From Semisulcospira habei (Eukaryota; Mollusca; Gastropoda; Semisulcospiridae), in assembly GCA_036245525.1 (NCBI GenBank), contig BTPG01000004.1, positions 236,131,973-236,195,972 of the forward strand: a stretch of 64,000 nt of DNA. The letters run 5' to 3'. The translations under genes and the position numbers were made by a program. Each line of letters opens with the position of its first letter. Position 1 is the stretch's first letter. Of the stretch, positions 33,816 to 59,661 are shown one piece after another. A model generated the notes under the pieces. That model worked only from the letters and a program-made list of their open reading frames with translations, was not told where the DNA came from and did no database searches.

Positions 33816-34465
33816 ATGACGACCACGACCGGACTCAACGTAGCATGCTGGAACATCCGAACCATGCTCGACAAAGCAGACAGCGGACGCCCCGAACGTC
33901 GCTCCGCCCTCATTGCCCATGAATTGCGGAGGTTAAACATTGACATCGCCGCGCTCAGCGAAGTACGCCTTCCGGACGAAGGCAGCCTCCAAGAACTTGG
34001 CGCTGGGTACACCCTCTACTGGTCAGGCAGGCCTGCATCAGAAAGACGGCTCTCAGGCGTGGGTTTCATGGTCAAGACCTCCATTGCGACTAAGCTGGAA
34101 AACCTACCAACGGGTCATTCAGACCGCATCATGTCCATGCGCCTCCCACTGAGACACCAGCAACACGTCACCCTTCTCAGTGTGTACTCCCCAACCCTCT
34201 TGGCAGAGCCTGCTGAAAAGGACAAGTTTTACACTGACCTGCGCAGCCTCATACAGAGCACCCCTGCAGACGACAAAGTCATCATCCTTGGCGACTTCAA
34301 CGCCAGAGTGGGCCAGGACTCTGAAGCCTGGAAAGGAGTCCTCGGCAAGCATGGCGTGGGGAACTGCAATGACAATGGCCGCCTACTGTTGGAGTTCTGT
34401 GCAGAGCAGCAACTGGTCATCACCAACACTACTTTTCAGCAAAAGGACAGTCGAAAGACCACCTG
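33816..34465 (+). pseudogene. LINE-G endonuclease N-terminal part, inverted
   Basis: From ATG 33816 on the plus strand: LNVACWNIRTMLDKADSGRP, ALIAHELRRLNIDIAALSEV with catalytic Glu, YTLYWSGRPASERRLSGVGF, LLSVYSPTLLAEPAEKDKFY, VIILGDFNARVGQDSEAW, LLEFCAEQQLVITNTTFQ, and RKTTW, ending at the target duplication. The rest of the domain is on the opposite strand at 33165-33340. Lines 33340-33815 are the element's 5' UTR. Confidence 0.85.
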
Positions 34466-34477
34466 GACTAAGCCAGT

Positions 34478-34994
34478 ACACAGTCTGTGTAGCACATAAT
34501 ATTGATGGCCTCTCCTGTCTTGCACGGTTTTTGTGGAAAGAGTTCCTTGATTCAGAAACGTGAAAACACCGTACCGACCTTTGTTTCAATGAGATTTGCA
34601 GCGAGATGATTGATGATTGAATGTTTTATCCGTCAAGAGTTTTTCACTGAACAAACTATTTTTATTGGTTATTTAGCAAAACGCAAAATTTGGGAAAAAG
34701 TCGTCTTTTTGTGAGCCAAAAAAATCAGACTATGGGATATTTGAGCTCTCTTATTGTTTTGTCGCTCGCTTTCTTTCAAGCTAATCCATTTTCGGATCTT
34801 TTGGTGCAGGAAAATTAAAACTAAAGCAGCACCTTCCAAGCAAGCCTCAGCAATAACATTTTAATGTTAGTGAACTACTGTTGACATCAACATTAGGGGG
34901 CATGAGCCAGAGCCGGGGTGGAGGGTTTGAGGGGGGGGGGGGGGGTCCGACTGAGCCTTGTTTGCAGAGCCGTGTTATAGCAGCCAGGCTGACT

Positions 34995-34998
<4 letters not shown>
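34478..34998. other. No gene recognised
   Basis: Non-coding, AT-rich between 34560 and 34870, with a G13 run at ~34933; no feature supported. Confidence 0.4.
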
Positions 34999-35079
<81 letters not shown>

Positions 35080-35093
35080 TGCGCGCGCGCGCC
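34999..35093. repeat. (GT)n then (GCGT)n microsatellite
   Basis: GT array grading into GCGT and GC repeats. Confidence 0.95.
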
Positions 35094-35205
35094 TGCCCCA
35101 TGTGTTCAGAATGGCATCATTTGCGTCTTTCGTAAAATGACGTATTCTGAATTGCGTAATGAATTACGTAATATACATAATTATGACGCATATTAACTGG
35201 ACGCC

Positions 35206-35291
35206 TCAAATGACGTGTCGTGTGATTGCCAGAGATTAGCGGCTGTTCTCAAATGACGTGTCGTGTGATTACCAGAGACTAGCGGCTGTTC
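35206..35291 (+). repeat. 43-bp tandem duplication
   Basis: Two 43-bp copies start TCAAATGACGTGTCG at 35206 and 35249, with two differences. Confidence 0.9.
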
Positions 35292-35399
35292 AAAATGATT
35301 GTGTGTACAGCTATGAAGAAAGGGTAATAAAAAAAAACTTGCCAAGTTCACTGTTTGATTGACTTTTTTTCTGTTTGTTTTTGACCGGTTGCAAAGACT

Positions 35400-35441
<42 letters not shown>

Positions 35442-35451
35442 TGTCTTGCAG

Positions 35452-49927
<14,476 letters not shown>

Positions 49928-50108
49928 TCGAGGTGAGGATGGTGATGATGATGATGGTGGGGTGGAGGAGGAGGAGGATGGGGTGGTGTAGGCGAAGACA
50001 GTTCATTCATTCATTTGTTCCTTACTTCATTTATTCATTGCTTCTTGTGAACACCGCTATTGTTATACATAACAGTTGTGATGATGGTTTACATGTTCCT
50101 TGCCTGCG

Positions 50109-50502
50109 ATCCCCACCCGGGTCTGCCCTGGGGGACTTGGGTGGGGTTAACTACTTTTTAGTTCCCAGGGTCACCCTGGTCAGCCCCACAAGGTGGGGTT
50201 TTCCCCCTATTCTGGGGCATGTGTTTCTGTCTACCCTTGGTCCATTCACCTGTATTTGCCTTTTGTAAACTCTCCCTACTGTCTGCGCTGCCTGTAGCTC
50301 TTGATATTGGATGTGTGTTGCTAAATGGTCTTAGCTTTATTTAGGCCCCCATGTCATAGGTTTATTTAACGTATTGGACCGGCTGGCGATATACATTCAA
50401 TGTTCTGTTTAGTTGTTTTTTTTTCACAAGCAGTGCAGGCACGTCCTGAGAAAGTCTTGTTGCTGTCGGGACATTAAACAATGTAAAACCAATCAATCAA
50501 TT
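50109..50502 (+). mobile_element. 394-bp retroposon with (CAAT)n tail after the NTPase stop
   Basis: Exact CTTGCCTGCG at 50099-50108 and 50503-50512 flanks it. The 3' end is GTCGGGACATTAAACAATG... then CAATCAATCAATT. No tRNA-like A/B boxes are clear at its 5' end, so it is a truncated LINE or a non-tRNA SINE. Confidence 0.75.
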
Positions 50503-50512
50503 CTTGCCTGCG

Positions 50513-50780
50513 TGCTGTACTTGTGGCCGTTTACCGGTGGTCTAACGGTCCCCCTGGACACGGACACTGTTGCTGATGTTAATAATGTTGGCCCCAGTCT
50601 TCCTCACCATGTACTGCTGATCATTTTCTGTCATGTTTGGGTTCGTCACCAACTTGTAGCACATTGTACTGTGTCGCCATGACGACAGACCATCATACGT
50701 CACGAATATGATGTCATTTTGCAGTTAAATAAATTCGAATGGATTTGACGTCAGCAACGTGGGTACGATATAACTGCAAG
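50513..50780. other. No gene recognised
   Basis: Possible 3' flank of the NTPase gene; a TTAAATAAATT at ~50726 could be a polyadenylation signal but is unsupported. Confidence 0.3.
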
Positions 50781-50970
50781 ACACATAGATCCTGATCCCC
50801 CGCAGGTGGTGCGTGTTACGTGGTAGTCACAGTTGCGGGGGCTGATGAGGATCTATGTGTGTTGCTGAGATCACCTTGTAAGCATGTTCCTCAGACCGCG
50901 GCGGGGGCTGTTCGGCGATGGAAGACATCAGAAACACAATGTGCCACTCTGGCAGTGAAGGCTTCATGGA
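50781..50970. mobile_element. Degraded MITE related to the 16.6-kb element
   Basis: Arms ACACATAGATCCT...CCCCCGCA and TGCGGGGGC...AGGATCTATGTGT at 50781-50860, then TGGCAGTGAAGGCTT near 50951-50965, like the right end of 16607-16789. Confidence 0.55.
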
Positions 50971-51070
50971 CTTGCAGGTGTTGGAGTGGAAACGTTGCTA
51001 GAGTTGGTTTTCACACAAGGACATGTTCACGCTAGTTCAACTTCAGGAATAGATCGGGAGGGGGTGTCTC

Positions 51071-51230
51071 TATGGGTTCAAACCTCCCTACCCCTCTAAC
51101 ACCCGCATCACCCCATCCCGCCACACCACCACCCCTCCCCCCTTCCCCCCCCCCCCCCCCCCCCCCCCGACACACACCCCACTACCCTCCACCCTACCCC
51201 CGGAAAGCACGATCTCTTGTTTCGGGGCTT
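51071..51230. repeat. C-rich low-complexity tract with C24 run
   Basis: CCCTCCCC-rich sequence; pure C from 51145 to 51168. Confidence 0.9.
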
Positions 51231-51370
51231 TACGTTTTGGGAAAAGTACCCGAGAAAAAAAGGCTGGCCCCTCGCCCCATGACATAACCGATCCGTTCCT
51301 AGTTCCTCATCCAGTCGTGTGCGGGAGTGCTGGTGTGTGTTTACTCAGCTCTCGGTGCCTTCCTTGTGCT

Positions 51371-53160
51371 AGAGTCCACTTCTTCCAAAACCCTCTACGC
51401 TACCATGAACACACTCCTAGGCATGTCTAAAGACTCTCCTCTCCCCAACACACACAGCAAAGAAGAACTCCCGTCCGCTTTTTCCACCTATTTTTCCGAC
51501 AAAATCCAAACTCAGCGCAACACACTCGACACTCTGCCTTCTCCGCCTTGCCCTCCCGACACCCCCTTTTCCAGCACCTCCCTCTCGTCCTTCCGGCCCG
51601 TCTCTCAGGACGAAGTCCTCAAGACCATAAAGTCCATGCCTCTCAAAACCTGCGAACTAGACCCTCTCCCAGATTCTCTCTACGGGGACGGCCTTCCAAA
51701 ACTTCTGCCATTCATTACCGACATCATCAACACGTCTCTAGAGAACGGCTCCGTCCCTGATATCTTCAAGTCCGCCATCATCCGTCCTCTCCTAAAAAAA
51801 AATACAACCTCGACCCAAACGAACTCAAAAACTATCGCCCAGTCTCCTATCTCTCTTTCCTGTCCAAGCTTCTTGAGAAGGTCGTTCTCAACCAGCTCAA
51901 CCTCCACCTCGCCGACAACAACCTCCTCAGTCCCTAATAGGCATATCGCAAACATCACAGCACTGAAACAGCCCTTCTACATATCTTAAACGACCTGCTT
52001 CTCTCCACCGACTCGGGCAACATCTCCCTTCTTACGCTACTCGACCTCTCTGCCGCCTTCGACACTATAGACCACTCTATCCGCCTCCACCGCCTTCACC
52101 ACTCCTTTGGCATCACTGACTGCTCACTCCTGGTTTCTCTCCTACCTCTCCAATAGACAGCAGTCCGTGACCATCGACGGCGTCTCCTCAAACCCAGTCA
52201 CGCTCTCCTGCGGAGTTCCACAGGGGTCCGTCCTGGGCCCGGTCCTTTTCACACTCTACACCTCTCCCCTGTCCAACATCATCCAGTCTCACCACATACA
52301 CCACCACCTCTACGCTGACGACTCACAACTACTAGACAAAGACAAACTCGACAACACTCAGTCACTACTGACTCGCACGGCTGACTGCTACGAAGACGTG
52401 AAAAACTGAATGACAGCAAACAAGCTTAAACTGAATGACGACAAAACGGAAACCATGCTGGTAGGCACTCGCCAGAAACTTTCCCAGCTCCCTCCCTCCC
52501 TCCACCTTCAACTCGACAGCACCCCCATCTCCCTCTCTGACTCGGCCAAAAACCTCGGCGTTATCCTCGATTCCTCTCTTTCCATGACCAGCTTCATCTC
52601 CGCCACGGCCCAGGCATGCTACTTCCACCTCCGCCGCATCAGTCAGATCAGAATATACCTCACTACTGAAGCTGCCACCAAACTTGCTGTCTCTCTCATC
52701 CTATCTCGCATCGACTACTGCAACTCTCTCCTTTCCGGCCTCCCTCACTCCACCACTTTCACTCTTCAGCGCGTCCAGAACAATGCTGCCCGCCTCGTCC
52801 TCAGAAAGAAAAAATCCGACCACATCACTCCCCTGCTCAAACTCCTTCACTGGCTTCCCATCCCACAACGCATCCAATACAAGATTCTGTCTCTCTGCTA
52901 CAAATCCCTGAACAACTGCGCTCCTGCCTATCTGCCTTACTTCATCCCTACACTCCTTCCCGCTCCCTCCGCTCCGCCTCCGACCCTCTCCGCCTCCACA
53001 TCCCCCGCACTAAACTGAGCACTTTCGGCCCCCGCTCCTTCTCAGTATACGGTCCAGCCACCTGGAACACTCTCCCACTCTCTCTCCGTCAGGAACACTC
53101 TCTCTCTCCTCCTTCCAGTCCGCCCTCAAAACTCACCTCTTTCAATAGTTCTAGCACTAT
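51371..53160 (+). pseudogene. LINE-M reverse transcriptase
   Basis: Pieces in order: LYATMNTLLGMSKDSPLPNT, VLKTIKSMPLKTCELDPLPD, FKSAIIRPLLKKN then shift at the A9 run 51797, [16 protein letters not shown] (catalytic Asp, 52040), LSCGVPQGSVLGPVLFTLYT, HHLYADDSQLL (52310), TANKLKLNDDKTETMLVGTR, SAKNLGVILDSSLSM, SRIDYCNSLLSGLPHSTTFT, LLKLLHWLPIPQRIQYKILS, then a shifted WNTLPLSLR-type end near 53070 and SALKTHLFQ. Three or more lesions. Confidence 0.85.
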
Positions 53161-53335
53161 ACCACCACACTCCCCACCCTAAGCAGACTGTCGTAATGTA
53201 TTTTACTATTTGTGGTACGCGAGTCAGTCGTTGTCTAAAGCGTGCACATGCGTTCGCAAGTTGTGAGTGCGCGCTTAGAGTTATAATTATTATAAGATAA
53301 GCGCATTATAAATACCGTAATTATTATTATTATTA
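51371..53335 (+). mobile_element. LINE-M, L2-like, 5'-truncated
   Basis: RT without endonuclease. The 3' end TAAGCGCATTATAAATACCG then (ATT)n at 53318-53335 is the short-tandem tail typical of L2/CR1-type elements. The GC-rich coding part is strongly C-biased. Confidence 0.85.
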
Positions 53336-53916
53336 GAGTGGATTAGATATTTACTGCCAGGCAAAAGTTCTGCACAGTTGACTTAAACAATTCGTAAAAC
53401 ATTAGCTAATGCTTACATTTCAATGAAGCTTTGGTACATTGTCTCCTGAACATTCTGCCACGTAATGTGACAACATCGTGAACATTCTCTAGTTACGTGG
53501 ATTCACGGTGGCGCGAAACAAGCAAAGCGTCCAACATCTCCATTGCAGACGCACCGTACACAGTCAGAGGAGATGAAATGTCATGGTCTGTTGTTGCAGT
53601 TCATGTTCTCCAAGCAATCCCATAGACAACTTGGTACGAAACTCGTCAAATGGTGCATCTCTGACCAAACAAATATCGTCACAGGAACACTGCGAGGCGG
53701 GAATTCATCTGTCCATGTGTTGGAGGTCTGCTTTCAGTCTATCCCAATAACGCCTAGAAAATGGATCAAGTGTCCTCTCTCAGTGGCGATGTTTTCATGT
53801 CAGATTCATACAAGACGTCCCGTCACTGACGCTGTTGAGTGATCCGGTATGATTTTGACGACAAAGAAGCAATTTCAGTGTACTGTATGTTGAAGTAATG
53901 TTGAAGTAATGACAGA
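53336..53916. other. No gene recognised
   Basis: Between LINE-M and LINE-O; no supported feature. Confidence 0.4.
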
Positions 53917-54016
53917 ATAATAATAATAATAATAATGGCTACTTATATAGCGCTATAAAGGGTGGGAGTGGAGGGGGTCATAAAACCAAAGAACAACGGA
54001 TTCTACAATACACATG

Positions 54017-54087
<71 letters not shown>

Positions 54088-54116
54088 ACACAGGTGCATA
54101 ATGACAAAGAACTAAG

Positions 54117-55595
54117 CTACATTGGGGAATCGAACAGGTGGGTCTTTAGGGCAGATTTAAAGGCAGTGAATGAGGGAGAATGTCTGATGTCTATAGGTAG
54201 AGAGTTCCAGACAACAGGTCCAACGTGCGCAAAACAACGGTCACCTCTGGTTTTGTATTTGAAGAGCGGGACTCTGAGAAGGCGCGTGTCACTTGAACGG
54301 AGGGAGCGGGAGGGAGTGTATAGTTGAAGTTGATCAGCGAGATAGGCAGGGGTAAAGTAGTTAATAGCTTTGTAGCACAGACAGGCGATTTTGTACGAGA
54401 CTCGTTGTTTGACTGGCAGCCAATGAAGTTGTCTCAGAATAGCAGTGATGGGCTGATGCTGTGAGGCGCGGACGATGAGACATGCAGCACAATTTTGAAC
54501 TTGCTGCAATTTCTGAATGAGAAACTGAGGGAGGCCAGCTATAGAGGGCATTGCAGTAATCAATGCGGGACAAGACTAAAGAGACGACCAGTTTGGTGGT
54601 AGCTTCAGTAGTGAGGTAATGATGGATAGAACTGATGCGTCTTAATTACAGAAAAGCAAGTTTGCAGACATGATTTACATGCTCCTTTATTTAAAGATCT
54701 TTATCAAGAAAAACGCCAAGATTGCGAACTGAATCAGAAAATGGAATAGGTGCGTCACAAATGCGCATAGAGTCAAAAGAATTGGGCAGCAGTCGACAGG
54801 CACCGACAAAAAGAGCTTCTGTCTTGCCCTCGTGTAACTGTAGTTTATTTTCACACATCCAGGACTTAACATCTGAGATACAGTTCTGAACATCTGAAAT
54901 AGCCTGACTGGAGCTGTTTGGAGGTGCAGATTTCCGAAGTTGTGTATCGTCCGCATACATGTGATGATCGGTTGAATGCGATGCGATAACCTGAGACAGA
55001 GGCTGAGTGTACAGCGTAAATAGAATGGGGCCCAGGACAGAGCCTGGGGGACCCCAAACTCTAGTGCAGCAGGTTCAGAAAGAACGTTCTTGACAGAGAC
55101 GTTGATCTGACAGGAAGACAGATAAGAGTGAAACCAGGTGAGAGCTTTACCAGAAATACCAAAGTAGTTTTCGAGACGTTGGAGCAAGATGGAGTGGTCA
55201 ATGGTGTCAAATGCAGCTGATAGGTCTAACAGGGCAAGAACTGAGATCTGGTTTTCATCATAGGCACTTAGGAGGGCATTAACGACACAGAGGAGAGCAA
55301 TTTCAGTACTGTGCCCGGCACGGTAAGCAGACTGAAGCGGATAGACGAGATTGTTTGACTGAGTGAGCTGTGTCGGAACGACTCTCTCAAGAACTTTGGA
55401 CAGAAAGGGTAGGTTTGAAACGGGGCGATAGTTCTTTAGCTGGTTAGGGTCAAGATTCGACTTTTTCAGGAGAGGTTTGACAACGGCTGATTTGAATTCT
55501 GACGGAAAGACGCCTGACTCAAGGGACTGATGTATGATTTTGGTGATGGTGGGCAGAAGAATTCCGATGTTTTCAAAAACCAGTGAAGTTGGCAT
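54117..55595 (-). pseudogene. LINE-O reverse transcriptase
   Basis: Minus strand: [99 protein letters not shown] (catalytic Asp), LEFGVPQ then a shift at 55055, [20 protein letters not shown] (catalytic DD), [32 protein letters not shown] then degraded, SRIDYCNA..., LRQLHWLPVKQRVSYKIACL, PSRSLRSSDTRLLRVPLFKY, VWNSLPIDIRHSPSFTAFKS to a stop at 54117. Confidence 0.85.
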
Positions 55596-55648
55596 GGGGT
55601 CAAGCTCACACGTTTTAGGCGGGCATTTCTTAAGAATGTCAATAACAG

Positions 55649-56338
55649 CATGCTACTTCCACCTCCGCCGCATCGGTCAGATCAGAAAATACCTCACTAC
55701 CGAAGCTGCCACCAAACTTGCTGTCTCTCTCATCCTATCTCGCATCGACTACTGCAACTCTCTCCTTTCCGGCCTCCCCAACTCCACCACTTTCACTCTC
55801 CAGCGCGTCCAGAACAAATCCGACCACATCACTCCCCTGCTCAAACTCCTTCACTGGCTTCCCATCCCCCAACGCATCCAATACAAGATTCTGTCTCTCT
55901 GCTACAAATCCCTGAACAACTGCGCTCCCGCCTATCTCTCAAACTTATTTCACCCCTACACTCCTCCCCGCTCCCTCCGCTCCGCCTCCGCCCCTCTCCG
56001 CCTCCACATCCCCTGCACCAAACTCAGCAATGTTGGCCCCCGCTCCTTCTCAGTATACGGTCCATCCATCTGGAACACTCTCCCACTCTCTCTCCGTCAG
56101 AAACACTCTCTCTCCTCCTTTCAGTCCGCCCTCAAAACTCACCTCTTTCAACAGTTCTAGCACTATACCACCACACTCCCCACCCTAAGCAGACTGTCGT
56201 TATGTTTTTCACTATTTGTGGTTCGTGAGTCGTTGTCTAAAGCGTGCGCATGCGTGCGCGAGTTGTGAGTGCGCGCTTAGAGTTATAATTATTATAAGAT
56301 AAGCGCATTATAAATACCATAATTATTATTATTATTTT
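55649..56338 (+). mobile_element. LINE-N, L2-like tail inserted in LINE-O
   Basis: It begins abruptly at YFHLRRIGQIRKYLTTEAAT, reads SRIDYCNSLLSGLPNSTTFT and WNTLPLSLRQKHSLSSFQSA to a stop at 56160, then a 3' UTR nearly identical to that of LINE-M with (ATT)n at 56323-56338. Opposite orientation to its host LINE-O. No target duplication was found. Confidence 0.85.
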
Positions 56339-56690
56339 TGTTCATAGACGGGAGTGAACTCGACAAAGGGGTGATCAATATGAGGAGGGTGGGTGTCAAT
56401 ATGGGCGCACCGCACAGCATCAAGGCTGTCTCGAATGGACGTCACCCTGTCAGTGAAAAAGCTACAAAAGGCGTTTTCTAAGTGAACAGCTGGGATATTG
56501 GTGGGAAGGTGAGAGTCACGAGATCTACCAAGCAAGCTATCAGCAAGGGCAAACAATTTTTTTTACAAGTGTCACTTTCAAGCATCTTTGAGCAATAAAA
56601 ATCAGTTTTCACACTCAACACAGTCTGATTGACAACAAGTTTCTTCATGTCATAAATCTGTTTATGCACAGTGAGTCCGGATTTACGCCA
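56336..56690 (-). pseudogene. LINE-O linker before RT
   Basis: Minus strand MFALADSLLGRSRDSHLPTN, IPAVHLENAFCSFFTDRVTS and IRDSLDAV..., the segment that precedes the CELDPMP motif in this LINE type. Confidence 0.75.
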
Positions 56691-57102
56691 GGCACGCTCA
56701 GCACGCCGACATTCTTATACTTGCCGTTGCCAAAGGGTTGACAGTGGGTGTTCACGTTGCCGGTGACTGCACTGATGCACAAGGGGGTTACTCGGATCGT
56801 GCAACATTATTCTTTTGATAAGAACACAGACACCAACAACAACAAAACAGTGATAAAATTAAGATTACAGCAAGAGATTGTTGTTGACAACATGCGCACA
56901 CACAAAGCCTGCCGGTGACTGGCTACATGTAAATATACCATTCAATGAAAACTACACAGATTTCAATCATCACTGGATCCACAGCAGATAAAACATAAAC
57001 CGTGTCCACTACACACCACAGAAGACAGACGTGAACAGTATAATACAATTATCAAGGCAAGAGAACCGTACTGACCGCCAAATTATACTCGCCAGCACAA
57101 GA
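56691..57102. other. No gene recognised
   Basis: Perhaps the decayed 5' part of LINE-O near its left edge; otherwise nothing supported. Confidence 0.3.
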
Positions 57103-57168
57103 AATGCGGCATCACCAGACTCATCGGAAACGCTTCAGCGTTTCCGATGATTCTGGTGATGTCGCATT
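57103..57168. repeat. 66-bp near-perfect palindrome
   Basis: Arms AATGCGGCATCACCAGAC and TCTGGTGATGTCGCATT, inner TCATCGGAAACGCT / AGCGTTTCCGATGA. Probably a hairpin MITE core; a different family from the other palindromes. Confidence 0.75.
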
Positions 57169-57526
57169 ACTTTCGCTCGCCAGTATGTATCTGAAAGAGG
57201 TTGACAAGCCCTGTAGTGGGCAGCCATTACTGCTGTAGGCAATACCTGTGGCTAAATGTACGACTGTCTCGCTAGTACAGTATGGACAGCAGAGTGAAAC
57301 TGAGCAAGCGTCAGAAATCAATAATTATGCAGGAGGTCAACACGGGTCAGACAATTTCCCACATCATTTCTGCAAAACCCAAAAGTTGCATTAATTTTAA
57401 CCGTGCGCTGTAGCCGCCTGTTGCCTCCCCTTGTACTCCCAGCCACTGGCACTGTTAGCGTCACTCTCTCTCTCTCTTCTTGGCTTGGCTTCGCGAACGA
57501 AGATTCTATAGGGGTTGCCCAAGTCG

Positions 57527-59592
57527 TCAGCAGGCATGTTCGTGGCTGCGGAGGCCAATCCGGGATAGGCAGGTTCGACCGCAGTGGCTGCAGGGGAAGG
57601 TCTGGTCAGGGTTCTGAGTTTCGACAACTCTGTTTTTTTTCATGAGCCGCTTGTCCTTAAGGCTAGCTCTGCGAGAGTCCTCAAAGGAGGCGGCTGCCTT
57701 GTAAATGGTGGAGCGCCACGTGTCGCGGTCCGCAGCAAGCGAAGACCACTGGCGGTGGTCAATTTGGCAGGCACTAAGTGACTTCTTGAGACCGTCTTTG
57801 TATCTCTTCTTTGGTGCCCCTCTGTCTCGGTGTCCAGTGGCGAGCTCACCGAACAGAGTGATCTTGGGTAGGCGATGATCCTCCATCCTGGAGACGTGCC
57901 CCGCCCAGCGAAGCTGGGTCCGCAGCAGCAAAGCCTCGATGCTCACAGTTTCCGCCTGTTCAAGGACCTCGACGTTGGTGACATAGTCACTCCAGTGAAT
58001 GCTGAGGATGGTACGCAGGCAGCGCTGGTGAAAGCGTTCGAGGAGTCGTAGTTGGCTGCGGTAGAGGGCCCAGGACTCGGAACCATACAGCAGGGTGGTG
58101 AGGACAACAGCTCTGTACACGCTGATCTTGGTGCCTTATTTCAGCTGTTGATTGTGCCACACCCGCTTGAATAGTCGCCCAAAAGCACTGTTCGCTTTTG
58201 TCAGCCTGTTGTCCAGCTCCTTGTCCAGCTTGGCGTCTGACGTGATGATGCAGCCAAGGTAGGTAAACTGGTGTACAGACTTCAGTTCGGACTCGCCGAT
58301 GGTGATGTGGGGAGGGCGATGCTCTTCCTTGGGTGCCGGCTGACGAAGGACCTGTCTTTTTCAGACTGACCTCGAGTCCAAAGAGCTGGGCAGCATCTAC
58401 GAAGCAGGACGTGATGTGCAACGAGGGCAGCGTCACCAGCAAAGAGCAGCTCACGAATCAGTTGGTCTAGGGTTTTGGTGTGGGCCTGCAGTCGTCTGAG
58501 GTTGAACAGGTTGCCATCGAGACGATACCTGATGTACACTGCGTCGTCATCGTCGAGGTCCACTGTGGCCTGCTTCAACATCATGCTAAAGAAGATGGTA
58601 AAGAGGGTCGGTGCCAGCACGCAGCCCTGCTTCACGCCGTTGAGAATGGGGAATGGTTCTGAGAGGTCACTGTTGAGTCTGACCTGGCCTTGCTGGTCCT
58701 CGTGGAGCTGGACGATCATGCTGAGGAACTTTGGGGGACAGCCAAGTCGCTCCAGGATCTGCCACATGCCTTGCCTGCTCACAGTGTCAAACGCTTTTGT
58801 TAGGTCGACAAACGTTACGTACAGCCCTTTGTTCTGCTCGCGGCACTTCTCCTGAAGCTGTCTCAGCACAAAGACCATGTCGGTGGTACTCCTGTTGGCT
58901 CTGAAGCCACACTGGCCCTCTGGGAGGTGGTCTTCAGCGATGGCAGGTACCAGCCGATTCAGGAGCAGCCTTGCGAGTATTTTCCCGGCAATGGACAGCA
59001 GGGTAATTCCACGATAATTAGAGCAGGCAGACTTCTCTCCTTTGTTCTTGTACAGGGTGATGATGACTGCATCACGGAGATCCTTTGGTAGTGTTCCTTT
59101 CTCCCAGCAGCAGAGAAAGAGGTCGTGGAGCTTGATGTGCAGTGCTGGGCCTCCATGTTTCCAGATTTCTGGCGGGATTCCGTCAATGCCTGCTGCTTTG
59201 CCACTCTTGAGCTGGTGGATGGCTGTGAGGGTCTCTTCGGCAGTGGGCGGTTTGTCCAATTCAACATTTAGTGGGAGGTGTGGGATTTGGAGGATGACTG
59301 TTTCTTGAACAGTGCGCTTAGCGCCGAAGAGGCCCTGAAAGTATTTCGACCAGCGGTTCAAGATGGAGGTATTATCTGTGAGGAGTGCCTGTCCATCAGC
59401 GCTTCGCAGGGGACTTTGTACCAGGTGCCTGGAGCCATACACTGCTTTCAGTGCTTCGTAGAAGCCCCTGTAGTCACCGTTGTCAGCGCAAAGCTGGGTC
59501 CTCTGTGCGAGTCTGGACCACCACTCGTTCTGGAGCTCTCTAAGCTTGCTCTGGAGACTGCTACAGATGAGGCGGAAGGCAGACTTCTTCAC
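57527..59592 (-). pseudogene. LINE-H reverse transcriptase and C-terminus
   Basis: Two large frames. 59592-58282: GKAAGIDGIPPEIWKHGGPA, ACSNYRGITLLSIAGKILAR, YVTFVDLTKAFDTVSRQGMW, NGVKQGCVLAPTLFTIFF and RELLFAGDAALVAHH, so the catalytic FADD reads FAGD. A ~40-bp deletion follows at ~58415 and a shift near 58350. 58120-57527: YRAVVLTTLLYGSESWALYR, LRWAGHVSRMEDHRLPK, finger CSHCGRTCLSRIGLRSHE. Upstream 59925-59716 carries HPRSKHWHLIDYVLVRQRDH. Inactive because of the FAGD change and the lesions. Confidence 0.85.
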
Positions 59593-59618
59593 AGGGCAGG
59601 AAGGCTGGGCTAGGTGGG

Positions 59619-59624
<6 letters not shown>

Positions 59625-59658
<34 letters not shown>
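59625..59658. repeat. T34 homopolymer inside LINE-H
   Basis: LINE-G has T7 at the same place; the run has expanded in a coding region. Confidence 0.95.

Positions 59659-59661
<3 letters not shown>

Larger units (their letters stand above)
30717..34465 (-). mobile_element. LINE-G, full-length element with inverted 5' segment
   Basis: One insertion flanked by the exact 12-bp duplication GACTAAGCCAGT at 30705-30716 and 34466-34477. The 3' segment (30717 to ~33340) is minus-strand: endonuclease end, RT, zinc finger and GAGA tail. The 5' segment (~33340-34465) is plus-strand: 5' UTR and endonuclease start. The inner break ends are adjacent in the protein (KTTW | HPRSKHWHLIDYV), with only a few bases missing. 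This is the arrangement produced by twin priming during target-primed reverse transcription. Confidence 0.9.
53917..56690 (-). mobile_element. LINE-O, L2-like, interrupted by LINE-N
   Basis: 3' end at (AAT)n 53917-53935 with GGCTACTTATATAGCGCTAT. An AC array lies at 54016-54092. RT 54117-55595; the linker before RT resumes at 56336-56690 beyond LINE-N. Confidence 0.85.

Noticed and set aside
33816..34499. A stand-alone plus-strand endonuclease gene
   Set aside because: It ends at the LINE-G target duplication and is the inverted 5' part of that LINE.
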